From assembly GCA_025463605.1 (NCBI GenBank), contig JAODAV010000010.1, forward strand, positions 1 to 64,000: a DNA stretch of 64,000 bases, written 5' to 3'. The position numbers and the translations under genes are program-made. The notes below the pieces were generated by a model. The model had not been told where the DNA came from, did no database searches, and saw only the letters and a list, made by a program, of their open reading frames with translations. This document shows, in pieces, positions 44,793-53,098 of this stretch. The stretch is from Rhodoglobus sp. Its GTDB lineage: Bacteria; Actinomycetota; Actinomycetes; Actinomycetales; Microbacteriaceae. Numbering within the stretch: position 1 is the stretch's first letter; each line of letters begins with the position of its first letter.

Positions 44793-45326
44793 ATGCACAC
44801 TGCGGTAGCCACCATGAAGACCAACCTCGGATCGATCAAGCTCAACCTCTACGGCAACCACGCGCCGAAGACTGTTGCGAACTTCACCGGGCTCGCCAGC
44901 GGCACGAAGGAGTGGACGCACCCCGAGACCGGGAAGGTGTCGACCGAGCCCCTCTACAACGGCGTGGTGCTTCACCGCATCATCAAGAACTTCATGCTGC
45001 AGGGCGGCGACCCGCTGGGCCAGGGCTTCGGCGGACCGGGCTACGAGTTCGACGACGAGATCCACCCTGAGCTGAACTTCATGGAGCCGTACGTGCTCGC
45101 GATGGCGAACGCAGGTATCCGGGCAGGCAAGGGCACGAACGGCTCGCAGTTCTTCATCACGACCGTGCCCACCCCACACCTCCAGGGCAAGCACACGATC
45201 TTCGGTGTGGTTGCGGACGACGAGTCGAAGCGCGTGGTCGACGCCATCGAAGCGGTCGAGACGGATGGTCGCGACAAGCCGGTCACCGACGTCGTGATCG
45301 AGAGCATCACGATCGACGAAGCCTGA
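44793..45326 (+). CDS. ppiA: peptidylprolyl isomerase (cyclophilin type)
   Basis: 177-residue cytoplasmic cyclophilin that isomerises prolyl bonds. The active-site regions YNGVVLHRIIKNFMLQGGDP, GTNGSQFFITT and LQGKHTIFGVV are intact. A -10-like AAGAAT (44780-44785) lies seven bases before the ATG, as in leaderless mRNAs. It precedes the rhomboid gene with a seven-base gap. Confidence 0.95.
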   Translation: MHTAVATMKTNLGSIKLNLYGNHAPKTVANFTGLASGTKEWTHPETGKVSTEPLYNGVVLHRIIKNFMLQGGDPLGQGFGGPGYEFDDEIHPELNFMEPYVLAMANAGIRAGKGTNGSQFFITTVPTPHLQGKHTIFGVVADDESKRVVDAIEAVETDGRDKPVTDVVIESITIDEA

Positions 45327-45333
45327 CCCACCG

Positions 45334-46158
45334 GTGACGAGCGCGCCGGATAGGTCGGCCAACTACTGCTACCGGCATCCCGATCGCCAGAGCTTCGTGC
45401 TCTGCCAGCGCTGCGGGCGCACGATCTGCCCCCAGTGCCAGACACAGGCGGCCGTCGGCGTGCACTGTCCCGAGTGCGTGAAGGAGGCCAGGGGTTCCGC
45501 GCCGCGCACTAAGCCGCGTATCGCGGGAGCCTTCCGCTCCGGCAGTGGACGGCCCGTCGTGACGTGGTCGATCATCGCCGTCTCCGTGCTCGTCTTCGCG
45601 CTGCAGAACATCCCGGGCAGCCCGGTGAACACCTTCGGCGTCTACCGTCCGGTGCTCACGCTGCTGCTGCCCTGGACGATGATCACCTCGGTGTTCCTCC
45701 ACGCGTCGATCCTGCACATCCTGTTCAACATGTACTCGCTGTTCATCTTCGGACCGATCCTGGAACGGGCTATCGGCCGAGGCCGGTTCGTTGCGCTGTA
45801 CCTGATCAGCGGGTTCGGTGGTTCTGTGGCCGTGCTGCTGCTGAATCCGGCTGGAGGGGTGCTCGGGGCATCCGGCGCCATCTTCGGGCTCATGGGGGCG
45901 TTCTTCGTGATCCAGCGCCGGTTGGGCGGCAACAACATCCAGATCATCATCGTGATCGGCATCAACCTCGTCGCCGGCTTCGTCATCCCAGGCATCTCGT
46001 GGCAGGCGCACGTCGGCGGCTTGCTGGCGGGAGCCGCCGTCGCCTTCGTCTACCTGCAAACCAGGCGCGAGGCGCAGCGATGGACGCAAGTGCTGCTGGT
46101 TACCGGGATAGTGATTGCGCTCATCGCAATTACGGCAGTGAGGGCCCTGAGCTTCTAG
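45334..46158 (+). CDS. rhomboid family intramembrane serine protease with zinc-finger N-terminus
   Basis: 274-residue protein. The N-terminal 50 residues form a Cys/His-rich B-box-like zinc finger (YCYRHPDRQSFVLCQRCG, CPQC, HCPEC). The six-helix rhomboid domain has HASILHILFN, the catalytic serine S180 in GASGAIFG and histidine H226 in AHVGG. It cleaves membrane proteins within the bilayer; targets are unknown. GTG start at 45334, seven bases after ppiA. Confidence 0.92.
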   Translation: MTSAPDRSANYCYRHPDRQSFVLCQRCGRTICPQCQTQAAVGVHCPECVKEARGSAPRTKPRIAGAFRSGSGRPVVTWSIIAVSVLVFALQNIPGSPVNTFGVYRPVLTLLLPWTMITSVFLHASILHILFNMYSLFIFGPILERAIGRGRFVALYLISGFGGSVAVLLLNPAGGVLGASGAIFGLMGAFFVIQRRLGGNNIQIIIVIGINLVAGFVIPGISWQAHVGGLLAGAAVAFVYLQTRREAQRWTQVLLVTGIVIALIAITAVRALSF

Positions 46159-46177
46159 AAGCTCGACGAGCTTCTAG
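46155..46177 (+). terminator. hairpin at the end of the rhomboid gene
   Basis: CTAGAAGCTC (46155-46164) and GAGCTTCTAG (46168-46177) form a perfect 10-bp stem around a 3-nt loop, starting within the stop codon. There is no T-run after it, so termination would be weak or Rho-assisted. Confidence 0.55.
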
Positions 46178-46198
46178 CTCCCGGGCGCCCGATGAAAG

Positions 46199-46246
46199 TT
46201 ATCCACAGGCCATCCACAGTGGGTATAACTACACGGCTGTAGTTAT
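46199..46246. promoter_or_regulatory. DnaA box and 9-bp palindrome between rhomboid and crgA
   Basis: A perfect DnaA box TTATCCACA at 46199-46207, with a partial second box CATCCACA at 46211-46218, lies about 29 kb from oriC. Next to it ATAACTACA (46225-46233) and TGTAGTTAT (46238-46246) form a perfect 9-bp inverted repeat around CGGC. Being between convergent genes, the repeat may be a bidirectional terminator or a protein-binding site. Confidence 0.55.
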
Positions 46247-46256
46247 CGCGTCGTGC

Positions 46257-46499
46257 TCAGCGCCACCGCGTCGTCATGAGGAAACCGACGAAGAGGATGC
46301 CGAAGCCGATGAGGATGTTCCAGCTGCCGAGAGACTGCACGGGCAGCTGCTGGTTGCTCACGTAGAAGACGATGATCCAGACGAGCCCGAGAAGCATGAA
46401 ACCGAACATGACGGGCTTGAACCAGACCGGGTTCGGCGCCTGCTCGCCCGAACGGGTCTCGGCAACAATTTCGGTCTTCTTCGCGGGAGTACGAGCCAT
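46257..46499 (-). CDS. crgA: cell division protein CrgA
   Basis: 80-residue membrane protein that recruits divisome proteins and affects septum formation in actinobacteria. Two membrane helices (about 30-47 and 60-77) follow a short cytoplasmic N-terminus; PNPVWFKPVMFGFMLLGL and the C-terminal FLMTTRWR are family hallmarks. TAGAAT on the minus strand (46506-46511) ends six bases before the ATG, so the mRNA is probably leaderless. The next minus-strand genes are the pknB group. Confidence 0.93.
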   Translation of the reverse strand: MARTPAKKTEIVAETRSGEQAPNPVWFKPVMFGFMLLGLVWIIVFYVSNQQLPVQSLGSWNILIGFGILFVGFLMTTRWR

Positions 46500-46580
46500 G
46501 CAGGGATTCTAGCCTGAATGGCCGATGCTCTCGCGGGCGAGCGTGCCATCGACCCGACCGGAGACCGCCGCGCGGAGGCT

Positions 46581-46586
46581 TAGAAT
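46581..46586 (+). promoter_or_regulatory. -10 box of a leaderless srtE promoter
   Basis: TAGAAT with the sortase ATG seven bases downstream (46594), the spacing expected when transcription starts at the start codon. No ribosome binding site precedes the ATG. Confidence 0.6.
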
Positions 46587-46593
46587 CGTCCCT

Positions 46594-47379
46594 ATGGTTG
46601 TCGAGCACGCAGAGCCGACGCGCGGGCGTCCGCGGAAGCGTGAGCGTCAGCGCCGCCGCGTGAGCGTGATCGGCGTGCTCGGCGAGCTCTTCATTACTGC
46701 CGGCGTTGTCGTGCTGCTGTTTCTCGGCTGGCAGTTGTGGATCAACGACCTCTTCGCGAGCCATGCCCAGCGCGACGAAGCCGAGGGGCTCAGTCAGACC
46801 TGGAGCAAAGGCGAAGGCGTCACAGTTGCCCCGCCAGACCGTGTCGATCCGGGCGAGCCGATTGTCGCCGTGGCTCCCGGCAACGCACAGACCTTCGCGA
46901 CCCTCATCATTCCGCGCCTGGGCGCCGACTACGCGCGGCCCGTCGCCGAGGGCGTCGGTCTCGAGGATGTGCTCAACACCCACGCCGTCGGGCACTATCC
47001 GGGCACGCAAATGCCGGGCGCCGTCGGCAACTCCGCCTACGCCGCCCACCGCACCGGCTGGGGCTCGCCCTTCTTCGACATCGACAAACTCCAGGTCGGC
47101 GACAGCATTTACGTCGAGACCCAGGACGGCTGGTATCGCTACGTGTTCCGCAGTCTCGAGTACGTGCTCGCGTCGGGCGTCGGCGTGCTCGATCAGGTGC
47201 CGCAGCTAACGGGTGTGCAGCCCACCGATCGCATCATCACCCTCACGAGCTGCAATCCGGTTTACACGGCCGACGAGCGCATCGTCGCCTATGGGGTCTA
47301 CGACACCTGGTGGCCGCGCGCGGGCGGCGCCCCGCCCGAGATCGCGGGAATCGCGGCGCAAGCCGGAGGAGCGGGCTGA
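46594..47379 (+). CDS. srtE: class E sortase
   Basis: 261-residue membrane-anchored transpeptidase that cleaves LPXTG/LAXTG-like signals and attaches proteins to the cell wall. A basic cytoplasmic segment (RGRPRKRERQRRR) precedes one membrane helix (about 25-50). Catalytic residues: H152 in AAHRTGWG, C220 in TLTSCNPVYT and R229 in DERIVAYG. Class E sortases are the housekeeping type in GC-rich actinobacteria. Downstream are a 52-residue membrane protein and pabA. Confidence 0.92.
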   Translation: MVVEHAEPTRGRPRKRERQRRRVSVIGVLGELFITAGVVVLLFLGWQLWINDLFASHAQRDEAEGLSQTWSKGEGVTVAPPDRVDPGEPIVAVAPGNAQTFATLIIPRLGADYARPVAEGVGLEDVLNTHAVGHYPGTQMPGAVGNSAYAAHRTGWGSPFFDIDKLQVGDSIYVETQDGWYRYVFRSLEYVLASGVGVLDQVPQLTGVQPTDRIITLTSCNPVYTADERIVAYGVYDTWWPRAGGAPPEIAGIAAQAGGAG

Positions 47380-47537
47380 TGTACGCCGCACTGTGGAGGA
47401 TCCTACCCGGGCCCGTGTGGCTGCGGCTCATCATCGCGCTCGTCCTCATCGCTGCAGCCGTCGCCGCGCTCATGCTGTGGGTGTTCCCGTGGGTGCTGCC
47501 GTTCGTCTCCACTCAGGATGCAACGGTGCAGCAGTGA
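47379..47537 (+). CDS. small single-pass membrane protein
   Basis: 52-residue protein with one hydrophobic helix (about residues 16-43, LRLIIALVLIAAAVAALMLWVFPWVLPFV in two parts). It overlaps the srtE stop (TGATG) and the pabA start (GTGA), so it is translated as part of the operon. Unassigned small proteins in this position occur in other actinobacteria, to my recollection; function unknown. Confidence 0.75.
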   Translation: MYAALWRILPGPVWLRLIIALVLIAAAVAALMLWVFPWVLPFVSTQDATVQQ

Positions 47538-48172
47538 CTCGCGTACTCGTCGTCGACAACTACGACAGCTTCGTCTACACGCTCAACGGCTACCTGCTGC
47601 AGCTGGGCGCCGAGACCGAGGTGATGCGCAACGATGCGTTCGCCGCGGATGATTCCGCGCGCGTCATCCGGGAGTACGACGCCGTGCTGCTCTCGCCGGG
47701 CCCGGGCACTCCCGCCGCAGCGGGAGTGAGCATCCCGGTCGTGCTCGCCGCACTCGAGTCGGGTCAGCCCCTGCTCGGCGTGTGCCTCGGACACCAGGCG
47801 ATCGCCGAGGCGCTCGGCGCGACTGTCACGCATGCCGACGAGCTCATGCACGGCAAGACGTCGCTCATTACTCACGACGACAGCGCGTTCTACGACGGTG
47901 TGCCCCAGCCGTTCAATGCGACGCGCTATCACTCGCTCGCGGTCGTCGACTCGACCGTGCCCGACGAGCTCGAGGTGACCTCGCGCACGCAAGGCGGCGT
48001 GATCATGGGGCTCCGGCACGTAGACCGCCCGCTTTACGGGGTGCAGTTCCACCCCGAGTCGGTGCTCACCGAGGGCGGCTACCGGATGCTCGGCAACTGG
48101 CTGGCAGTGGCGGGTCTGCCCGAGGCTGCCGAGGTGGCCAAGGGGCTCACGCCCCTCGTCAAACTGTCCTGA
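47534..48172 (+). CDS. pabA: glutamine amidotransferase, PabA/TrpG type
   Basis: 212-residue class I glutaminase subunit that supplies ammonia for 4-amino-4-deoxychorismate (folate) or anthranilate synthesis. Catalytic triad: C84 in GVCLGHQA, H173 and E175 in QFHPES; the N-terminal VVDNYDSFVYTL is typical. No partner synthase gene is near, so which of the two pathways it serves is open; the same orphan gene sits between crgA/srtE and pknB in many actinobacteria. Confidence 0.9.
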   Translation: MTRVLVVDNYDSFVYTLNGYLLQLGAETEVMRNDAFAADDSARVIREYDAVLLSPGPGTPAAAGVSIPVVLAALESGQPLLGVCLGHQAIAEALGATVTHADELMHGKTSLITHDDSAFYDGVPQPFNATRYHSLAVVDSTVPDELEVTSRTQGGVIMGLRHVDRPLYGVQFHPESVLTEGGYRMLGNWLAVAGLPEAAEVAKGLTPLVKLS

Positions 48173-48196
48173 CCGCGCTAGTCGCGTGCCAGCGGA

Positions 48197-49918
48197 TCAG
48201 CCCGCACAGTATCGAAGTGTGATCGCGGACTTCTGCGGGTTCTCCCCCACGATGGACTGCGAAGCGACACCGCCGCCGGTGCATCCGAAGTCCGCGTTGA
48301 GCTTGACGTTGAGCTGCAGGGCCGTGAGGATCGGGTTCGCCTCGGCGAGCAGCTTGCCCGTGACATCCGGAACCTCGACGAGCCCGTTGGAGACGATGAG
48401 GTCGACGGTGGCGCCTTCGCGGATGGGCTGCCCGTTCACATGATCGGCGCCCGACTCGGGCGTGGATCCGATCACGATGCCGGCGGCGAGGCTCGGCGAA
48501 TAGGACTGGGTCGTCACGCCGTACTTGAGCTTGGCCGCCTCGATCGCGGCGATGGCCGCTGCCTCAGGCATGTTGACGACGTCGGGAACACTCGTGGACG
48601 GCGGCCCGCTCGAGACGTAGACCTTGATCTCCTGGCCGGGGGAAACGGCGATGCCCGGTCCGGGGTCGGTGCGGAGGATCGTGCCCGGGGGGATCGTCTC
48701 GTTCTCTTCGTCGAGTCGCTTCGGCGAGAGTTTGGCCTCGGTGAGTTGGTCGGATCCATCCGCGAAGGGGAGGCCCGTGACATCCGGCACATCGATCGAC
48801 GTATTCGAACTCAACTGGGCCGGCGACAGGCTGAAGGCCCAGAAGATCACGGCTACCACGATGACCACCATGCTGGCGATGCCGGCCCAGATCCAGGCGA
48901 CCGGCGGGCGGTTCTGGGTGCGGCGCGCGCGATCGTCTTCGTCGACCGTCAGTTGGCGGAAGGTCGCCTCTGACCCCGCGACCGCACTGGGGTTGACCCC
49001 GAAGAGAGTGGCGTTGAAGTCATTCACCGCGAGCTGCTTGCGGGCGGGCACCTCGCCTGCAGCTGCCGACTCGACGTCCTGGCGGAACTCGCTCGCGCTC
49101 TGGTAGCGCTCGAACCGGTCTTTCGCGAGGGCGCGCAGCACGACGGCGTCGAGCGCGGGCGAGACCCTGGGGTTGATCGAGCTCGGCGGCACGGCATCGG
49201 AGTTGACGTGCTGGTAGGCCACCGCGACGGGGTTGTCGCCGCGGAACGGCGCACGACCGGTGAGGAGTTCGAAGAGCACGATGCCCGTCGAGTAGAGGTC
49301 GGTGCGGGCATCCACCGTCTCGCCCCGCGCCTGCTCAGGGGAGAAGTACGACGCAGTGCCCACGATTGCGCTCGTCTCGGCGATGGTCGCGGAGGAGTCG
49401 GAGATCGCACGGGCGATACCGAAGTCCATGACCTTCACCTGGCCGTTGGCGGTGATCATGATGTTGCCGGGCTTGATGTCGCGGTGCACGACACCCGCGC
49501 GGTGCGAGTACTCGAGGGCCGTAAGCACTTGCTCGATGATGCGGCAGGCCTCGGCGGGGTCGAGCGGGCCGTCGGCGACGATGTCTTTCAGCAATCGCCC
49601 GTCGACGTACTCCATGACGATGAAAGGCACGAGCGTCTCGGTACCGTTGGGCTCGCGCACCGACTCCTCGCCCGCGTCGAAGATGCGCACGATCGTCGGA
49701 TGCGCCATCTTGGCTGCGTCCTGCGCCTCGCGCCGGAACCGGCTGCGGAATGCGGGGTCGTTGGCGAGCGACGGCTTGAGAAGCTTGATGGCGACGCGGC
49801 GACCGAGGCGAGCATCCATGCCCACGTGCACATCGGCCATGCCGCCGCGCCCGATGAGTTCGCCGACCTGGTATCTGCCCGCGAACTGGCGCACGCTCTG
49901 AGCAACGCCTTCAATCAC
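48197..49918 (-). CDS. pknB: Ser/Thr protein kinase with PASTA repeats (PknB)
   Basis: 573-residue receptor-like kinase controlling cell-wall growth and division. The kinase domain (about 15-280) has K45 in VAIKLLK, HRDIKPGN at 145-152 and DFG at 165-167. A membrane helix (341-364) precedes three PASTA repeats (VPDVTGLPFADG, VPDVVNMPEAAA, VPDVTGKLLAEA) that bind muropeptides. Two Cys in the last repeat (FGCTGGG, RYCAG) could form a disulfide. GTG start at 49918. Last gene of the fhaA-to-pknB run. Confidence 0.95.
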   Translation of the reverse strand: MIEGVAQSVRQFAGRYQVGELIGRGGMADVHVGMDARLGRRVAIKLLKPSLANDPAFRSRFRREAQDAAKMAHPTIVRIFDAGEESVREPNGTETLVPFIVMEYVDGRLLKDIVADGPLDPAEACRIIEQVLTALEYSHRAGVVHRDIKPGNIMITANGQVKVMDFGIARAISDSSATIAETSAIVGTASYFSPEQARGETVDARTDLYSTGIVLFELLTGRAPFRGDNPVAVAYQHVNSDAVPPSSINPRVSPALDAVVLRALAKDRFERYQSASEFRQDVESAAAGEVPARKQLAVNDFNATLFGVNPSAVAGSEATFRQLTVDEDDRARRTQNRPPVAWIWAGIASMVVIVVAVIFWAFSLSPAQLSSNTSIDVPDVTGLPFADGSDQLTEAKLSPKRLDEENETIPPGTILRTDPGPGIAVSPGQEIKVYVSSGPPSTSVPDVVNMPEAAAIAAIEAAKLKYGVTTQSYSPSLAAGIVIGSTPESGADHVNGQPIREGATVDLIVSNGLVEVPDVTGKLLAEANPILTALQLNVKLNADFGCTGGGVASQSIVGENPQKSAITLRYCAG

Positions 49919-49985
49919 AAGCTGTCTCCTGGCTGCGGCTGGACACTGATCCCGTTAGTGTAGCCGTTCGGTCTGTGGAGCTTCC

Positions 49986-51647
49986 TCAGTTTCCGGTGAT
50001 GCCGACGGGGTCGGATGCCGGTGATTCGATGTCCGTGCAGAGCGCCGTGTAGCTCACGTTGGTAGTCTCGCCGGCCGTCTCAGAGAGCTTGATCACGAGC
50101 GAGCTCTCCTCCGGCCCGCGCGTGGGGTTTGCGTCGACGATCTCGCCGTTCTGCACGAGGAAACTGAAGCCGCTGAGATCGTGGCCTGCTGGGCATCCCG
50201 CGTAGGTCGCCCAGCTCACCGTCACCTCGTCGCCGGCGAGCCACGGTCCGTCGGGGGCCGTGATCGCCGAGGGCTTGGTCGGCACGGGCGTTTCGGGAAT
50301 GGCTTGGTAGAAGCTCACCCGGATCACTTCGTTCACGCGCACGTTGCCCTTGGGGTCGACGCTGTAGGCGAGACCGACTTGCTCCTCGCTCGGCGCGACG
50401 ATTCCCTCGCGAGCATCCAGTCGCAGGCCGAGGCCGGTGAGGTACGGCTCCACCACGTCCTGGGTACGGCCGATGATCTGCGATTCGTCGAGGAGCACTC
50501 GGTCACTCGTCGGAGTCGGAGTAGGGGACGACGGCGCAGCGGTTGTCGGCGTGCTGCTCGTCGGCGCGCCGGCCGGGTCGTCTGGGTTGGCGAGCAAAGC
50601 GATGATCGTACCGATGAGCACTACCGCCAACAACGAGATGAGGGCGATGAGCGGCCAGGTCCACGGGTTGCGCTTACGGGTGTCTGTCGGGATCGGTGGA
50701 GTGCTGACGGCGCCGTTGGCGGGGAGCAACCGGGTGGACTGGGTGTTCTGCCCGTAGTTCGGCCCGACCGTGGCGGCAAGTGAGCCCTCACCCAGGATGC
50801 CCGGCACCGCGGCGGCGGCGGCGGCAACGTCCCCGCGCCGGAGGGCTTGCGCCGCGCGCGCGAGGTGGGCGGCGGAAGCGGGACGGTCGGCCGGGTTCTT
50901 GGCGATGCACGCGTAGACGAGATTGCGCACCGGTTCGGCGACCGAGACCGGCAGCTCGGGAGGGGTCTCGTTGATCTGGGCCATCGCAATGGCGACTTGC
51001 GACTCGCCCGTGAAGGGCCGCCGGCCGGCGAGTGCCTCGTACGCGACGATACCGAGCGAGTAGATGTCGGTGGTCGGGGACGCCGGATGCCCGCTCGCCT
51101 GCTCGGGCGAGAGGTACTGCACCGTGCCCATCACCTGTCCGGTTGCCGTGAGCGGAACCTGGTCGGCGATGCGCGCGATGCCGAAGTCGGTGATCTTGAC
51201 CCGGCCATCCGGGGTGATGAGGAGGTTTCCCGGCTTGATGTCGCGGTGCACGAGCCCGGCAGCATGAGCGGCTTGCAGCGCGGATGCGGTCTGGGCGACG
51301 ATGTCGAGCACGCGATCGGTGGACAGCACGCGCTCGCGTTCGAGGATCGCGCTGAGTGCTTCACCCGGGACGAGTTCCATGACGAGGTAGGCGCTTCCCT
51401 CTTCCTCGCCGTAGTCGAAGACGTTCGCGATGCCTTCGTGGTTGACGAGGGCGGCGTGGCGGGCCTCCGCGCGGAAGCGCTCGAGGAACCCCGGGTCGCC
51501 GAGGTATTCGTCTTTGAGGATCTTGATCGCAACCGTACGGCCGATCACGAGGTCGGTGGCCTGCCAGACCTCCCCCATGCCGCCGATGGCGACCCGACTG
51601 GAGAGTTGGTATCTGCCCCCAAAGGTGAGCCCGCTGGTGGGTCTCAT
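49986..51647 (-). CDS. pknA: Ser/Thr protein kinase (PknA-like)
   Basis: 553-residue kinase with K42 in VAIKILK, HRDIKPGN at 134-141 and DFG at 154-156; membrane helix about 331-352. Unlike mycobacterial PknA, it has a Thr/Pro/Ser linker and an extracellular region of about 180 residues: one PASTA-like segment (SQIIGRTQDVVEPYLTGLG) and a C-terminal domain with two cysteines (YAGCPAGHD, ALCTDIES). Overlaps pbpA by four bases. Its targets are not visible from sequence. Confidence 0.93.
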   Translation of the reverse strand: MRPTSGLTFGGRYQLSSRVAIGGMGEVWQATDLVIGRTVAIKILKDEYLGDPGFLERFRAEARHAALVNHEGIANVFDYGEEEGSAYLVMELVPGEALSAILERERVLSTDRVLDIVAQTASALQAAHAAGLVHRDIKPGNLLITPDGRVKITDFGIARIADQVPLTATGQVMGTVQYLSPEQASGHPASPTTDIYSLGIVAYEALAGRRPFTGESQVAIAMAQINETPPELPVSVAEPVRNLVYACIAKNPADRPASAAHLARAAQALRRGDVAAAAAAVPGILGEGSLAATVGPNYGQNTQSTRLLPANGAVSTPPIPTDTRKRNPWTWPLIALISLLAVVLIGTIIALLANPDDPAGAPTSSTPTTAAPSSPTPTPTSDRVLLDESQIIGRTQDVVEPYLTGLGLRLDAREGIVAPSEEQVGLAYSVDPKGNVRVNEVIRVSFYQAIPETPVPTKPSAITAPDGPWLAGDEVTVSWATYAGCPAGHDLSGFSFLVQNGEIVDANPTRGPEESSLVIKLSETAGETTNVSYTALCTDIESPASDPVGITGN

Positions 51648-53098
51648 CTGTTTAGCACCGCCTCTAGTACTTTCCTGCCGATGGGAGCCGAGATCCCGCT
51701 GGACGTCCCGTCCTGGCCGAGCCCGCCGCCGTTCTGCACGACGACTGCAACGACGACCTCAGGGTCTTCGGCGGGGGCGAAACCGGTGAACCAGAGCGTG
51801 TAGGGCTCACCATCACCGTTCTGGGCTGTGCCGGTCTTACCCGCTACCGTGACCCCGTCTATTGTGGCATTACTCGCAGCTCCATTGGCGACCGAGGCGA
51901 CCATCATCTGGGTCAGCGCCGCGGCGGTCGGCTGGCTGATCGCCTGGCTGAACTGCTCCGGCTGGAACGACTTGATCGGCGTCAGATCCGGTGCGACGAT
52001 GCTCTCGACGAGGTTGGGCCGCATGATCGTGCCACTGTTCGCGATAGCCATCGACACCATGGCCATCTGAAGCGGGGATGCGCGCACACTCGCCTGCCCG
52101 AACGCCGAGAGCATCGTCTGCGGCTCGTCGAGTGCCCTCGGGTAGACGCTGGGCTCGGACGCGAGCGGAACCGAGACGCTCTCGTTGAAGCCGAACTTGT
52201 TGGCCTGATCGCGGATCGCCTTGGCGCCGAGCGCTTGCCCGAGCTGGGCGAACGGGATGTTGCACGAGAGGCGGATCGCCGTGGCGATCGTCGCCGTATC
52301 GCCCGGGCCGCAGGTTGCGAGGTCGGCATTGCTGATCTCGAAGTCGGTCTGCGGCAGCGTGAGCCGTGACGGGTTCGGGAATGCGCTGTCGGGGGTGTAC
52401 GCCCCGCTCTCGAGCGCGGCGGCAGCAACCACGAGCTTGAACGTGGAGCCGGGCGGATCGAGGTCGCCGTTCATCGTGCGGTTGATGAGAGGGTCTGTCG
52501 GGTCGTCGAGGAGCGTGTTGTAGGTGTCGATCACCTGTTGCGTGTCGTGCACGGCGAGCGCGTTGGGGTCGTAGCTCGGCGTCGACACCATCGCGATGAT
52601 CTCGCCCGTCTTGGGCCGAATGGCGATGACGGCGCCCTCATAGCCGGCCAGCGCATCCCACGCGGCTTGCTGCACGACCGGGTCGATGGTGAGCTCGACC
52701 GATGCGCCCTTCGGGTTCTGTCCCGTGATGATGGCGTTGACCTGGTCGAAGAACTGGTTGTTCGACGTGCCACTGAGCACGCTGTTGAGCTCGGACTCGA
52801 GGCCCGTATTGCCCTGGTTGAGCGTGAGGTACCCGGTCACGGGAGCGTAGAGCACGCCGTTCGTGTACACCCGCTGGAATTTGAACTCGTCGTCGACGGG
52901 CGTCGAGTACGCGATCGGCTGGCCGTCGACGAGAATCGGTCCGCGCTCCGCGGAGTAGCTCGCGTAGAGAGTACGAGCGTTGCGGCCGTCTGCCTTGAGG
53001 CCGTCGGCGGCGACGACCTGGATGACCGAGCTCGACACGAACAGGGTGATGAACATGAGCAGCACGACCGTGCTGATCCGCTTGAGCTCCTTGTTCAC
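51644..53098 (-). CDS. pbpA: peptidoglycan transpeptidase PbpA (class B penicillin-binding protein)
   Basis: 484-residue D,D-transpeptidase anchored by an N-terminal helix (about 8-29). Active-site motifs: STFK at 218-221, SCN at 278-280, KTGTAQ at 421-426. It crosslinks peptidoglycan with the RodA/FtsW-type polymerase encoded just upstream. The GTG at 53098 overlaps the rodA stop by four bases. Confidence 0.95.
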   Translation of the reverse strand: MNKELKRISTVVLLMFITLFVSSSVIQVVAADGLKADGRNARTLYASYSAERGPILVDGQPIAYSTPVDDEFKFQRVYTNGVLYAPVTGYLTLNQGNTGLESELNSVLSGTSNNQFFDQVNAIITGQNPKGASVELTIDPVVQQAAWDALAGYEGAVIAIRPKTGEIIAMVSTPSYDPNALAVHDTQQVIDTYNTLLDDPTDPLINRTMNGDLDPPGSTFKLVVAAAALESGAYTPDSAFPNPSRLTLPQTDFEISNADLATCGPGDTATIATAIRLSCNIPFAQLGQALGAKAIRDQANKFGFNESVSVPLASEPSVYPRALDEPQTMLSAFGQASVRASPLQMAMVSMAIANSGTIMRPNLVESIVAPDLTPIKSFQPEQFSQAISQPTAAALTQMMVASVANGAASNATIDGVTVAGKTGTAQNGDGEPYTLWFTGFAPAEDPEVVVAVVVQNGGGLGQDGTSSGISAPIGRKVLEAVLNR

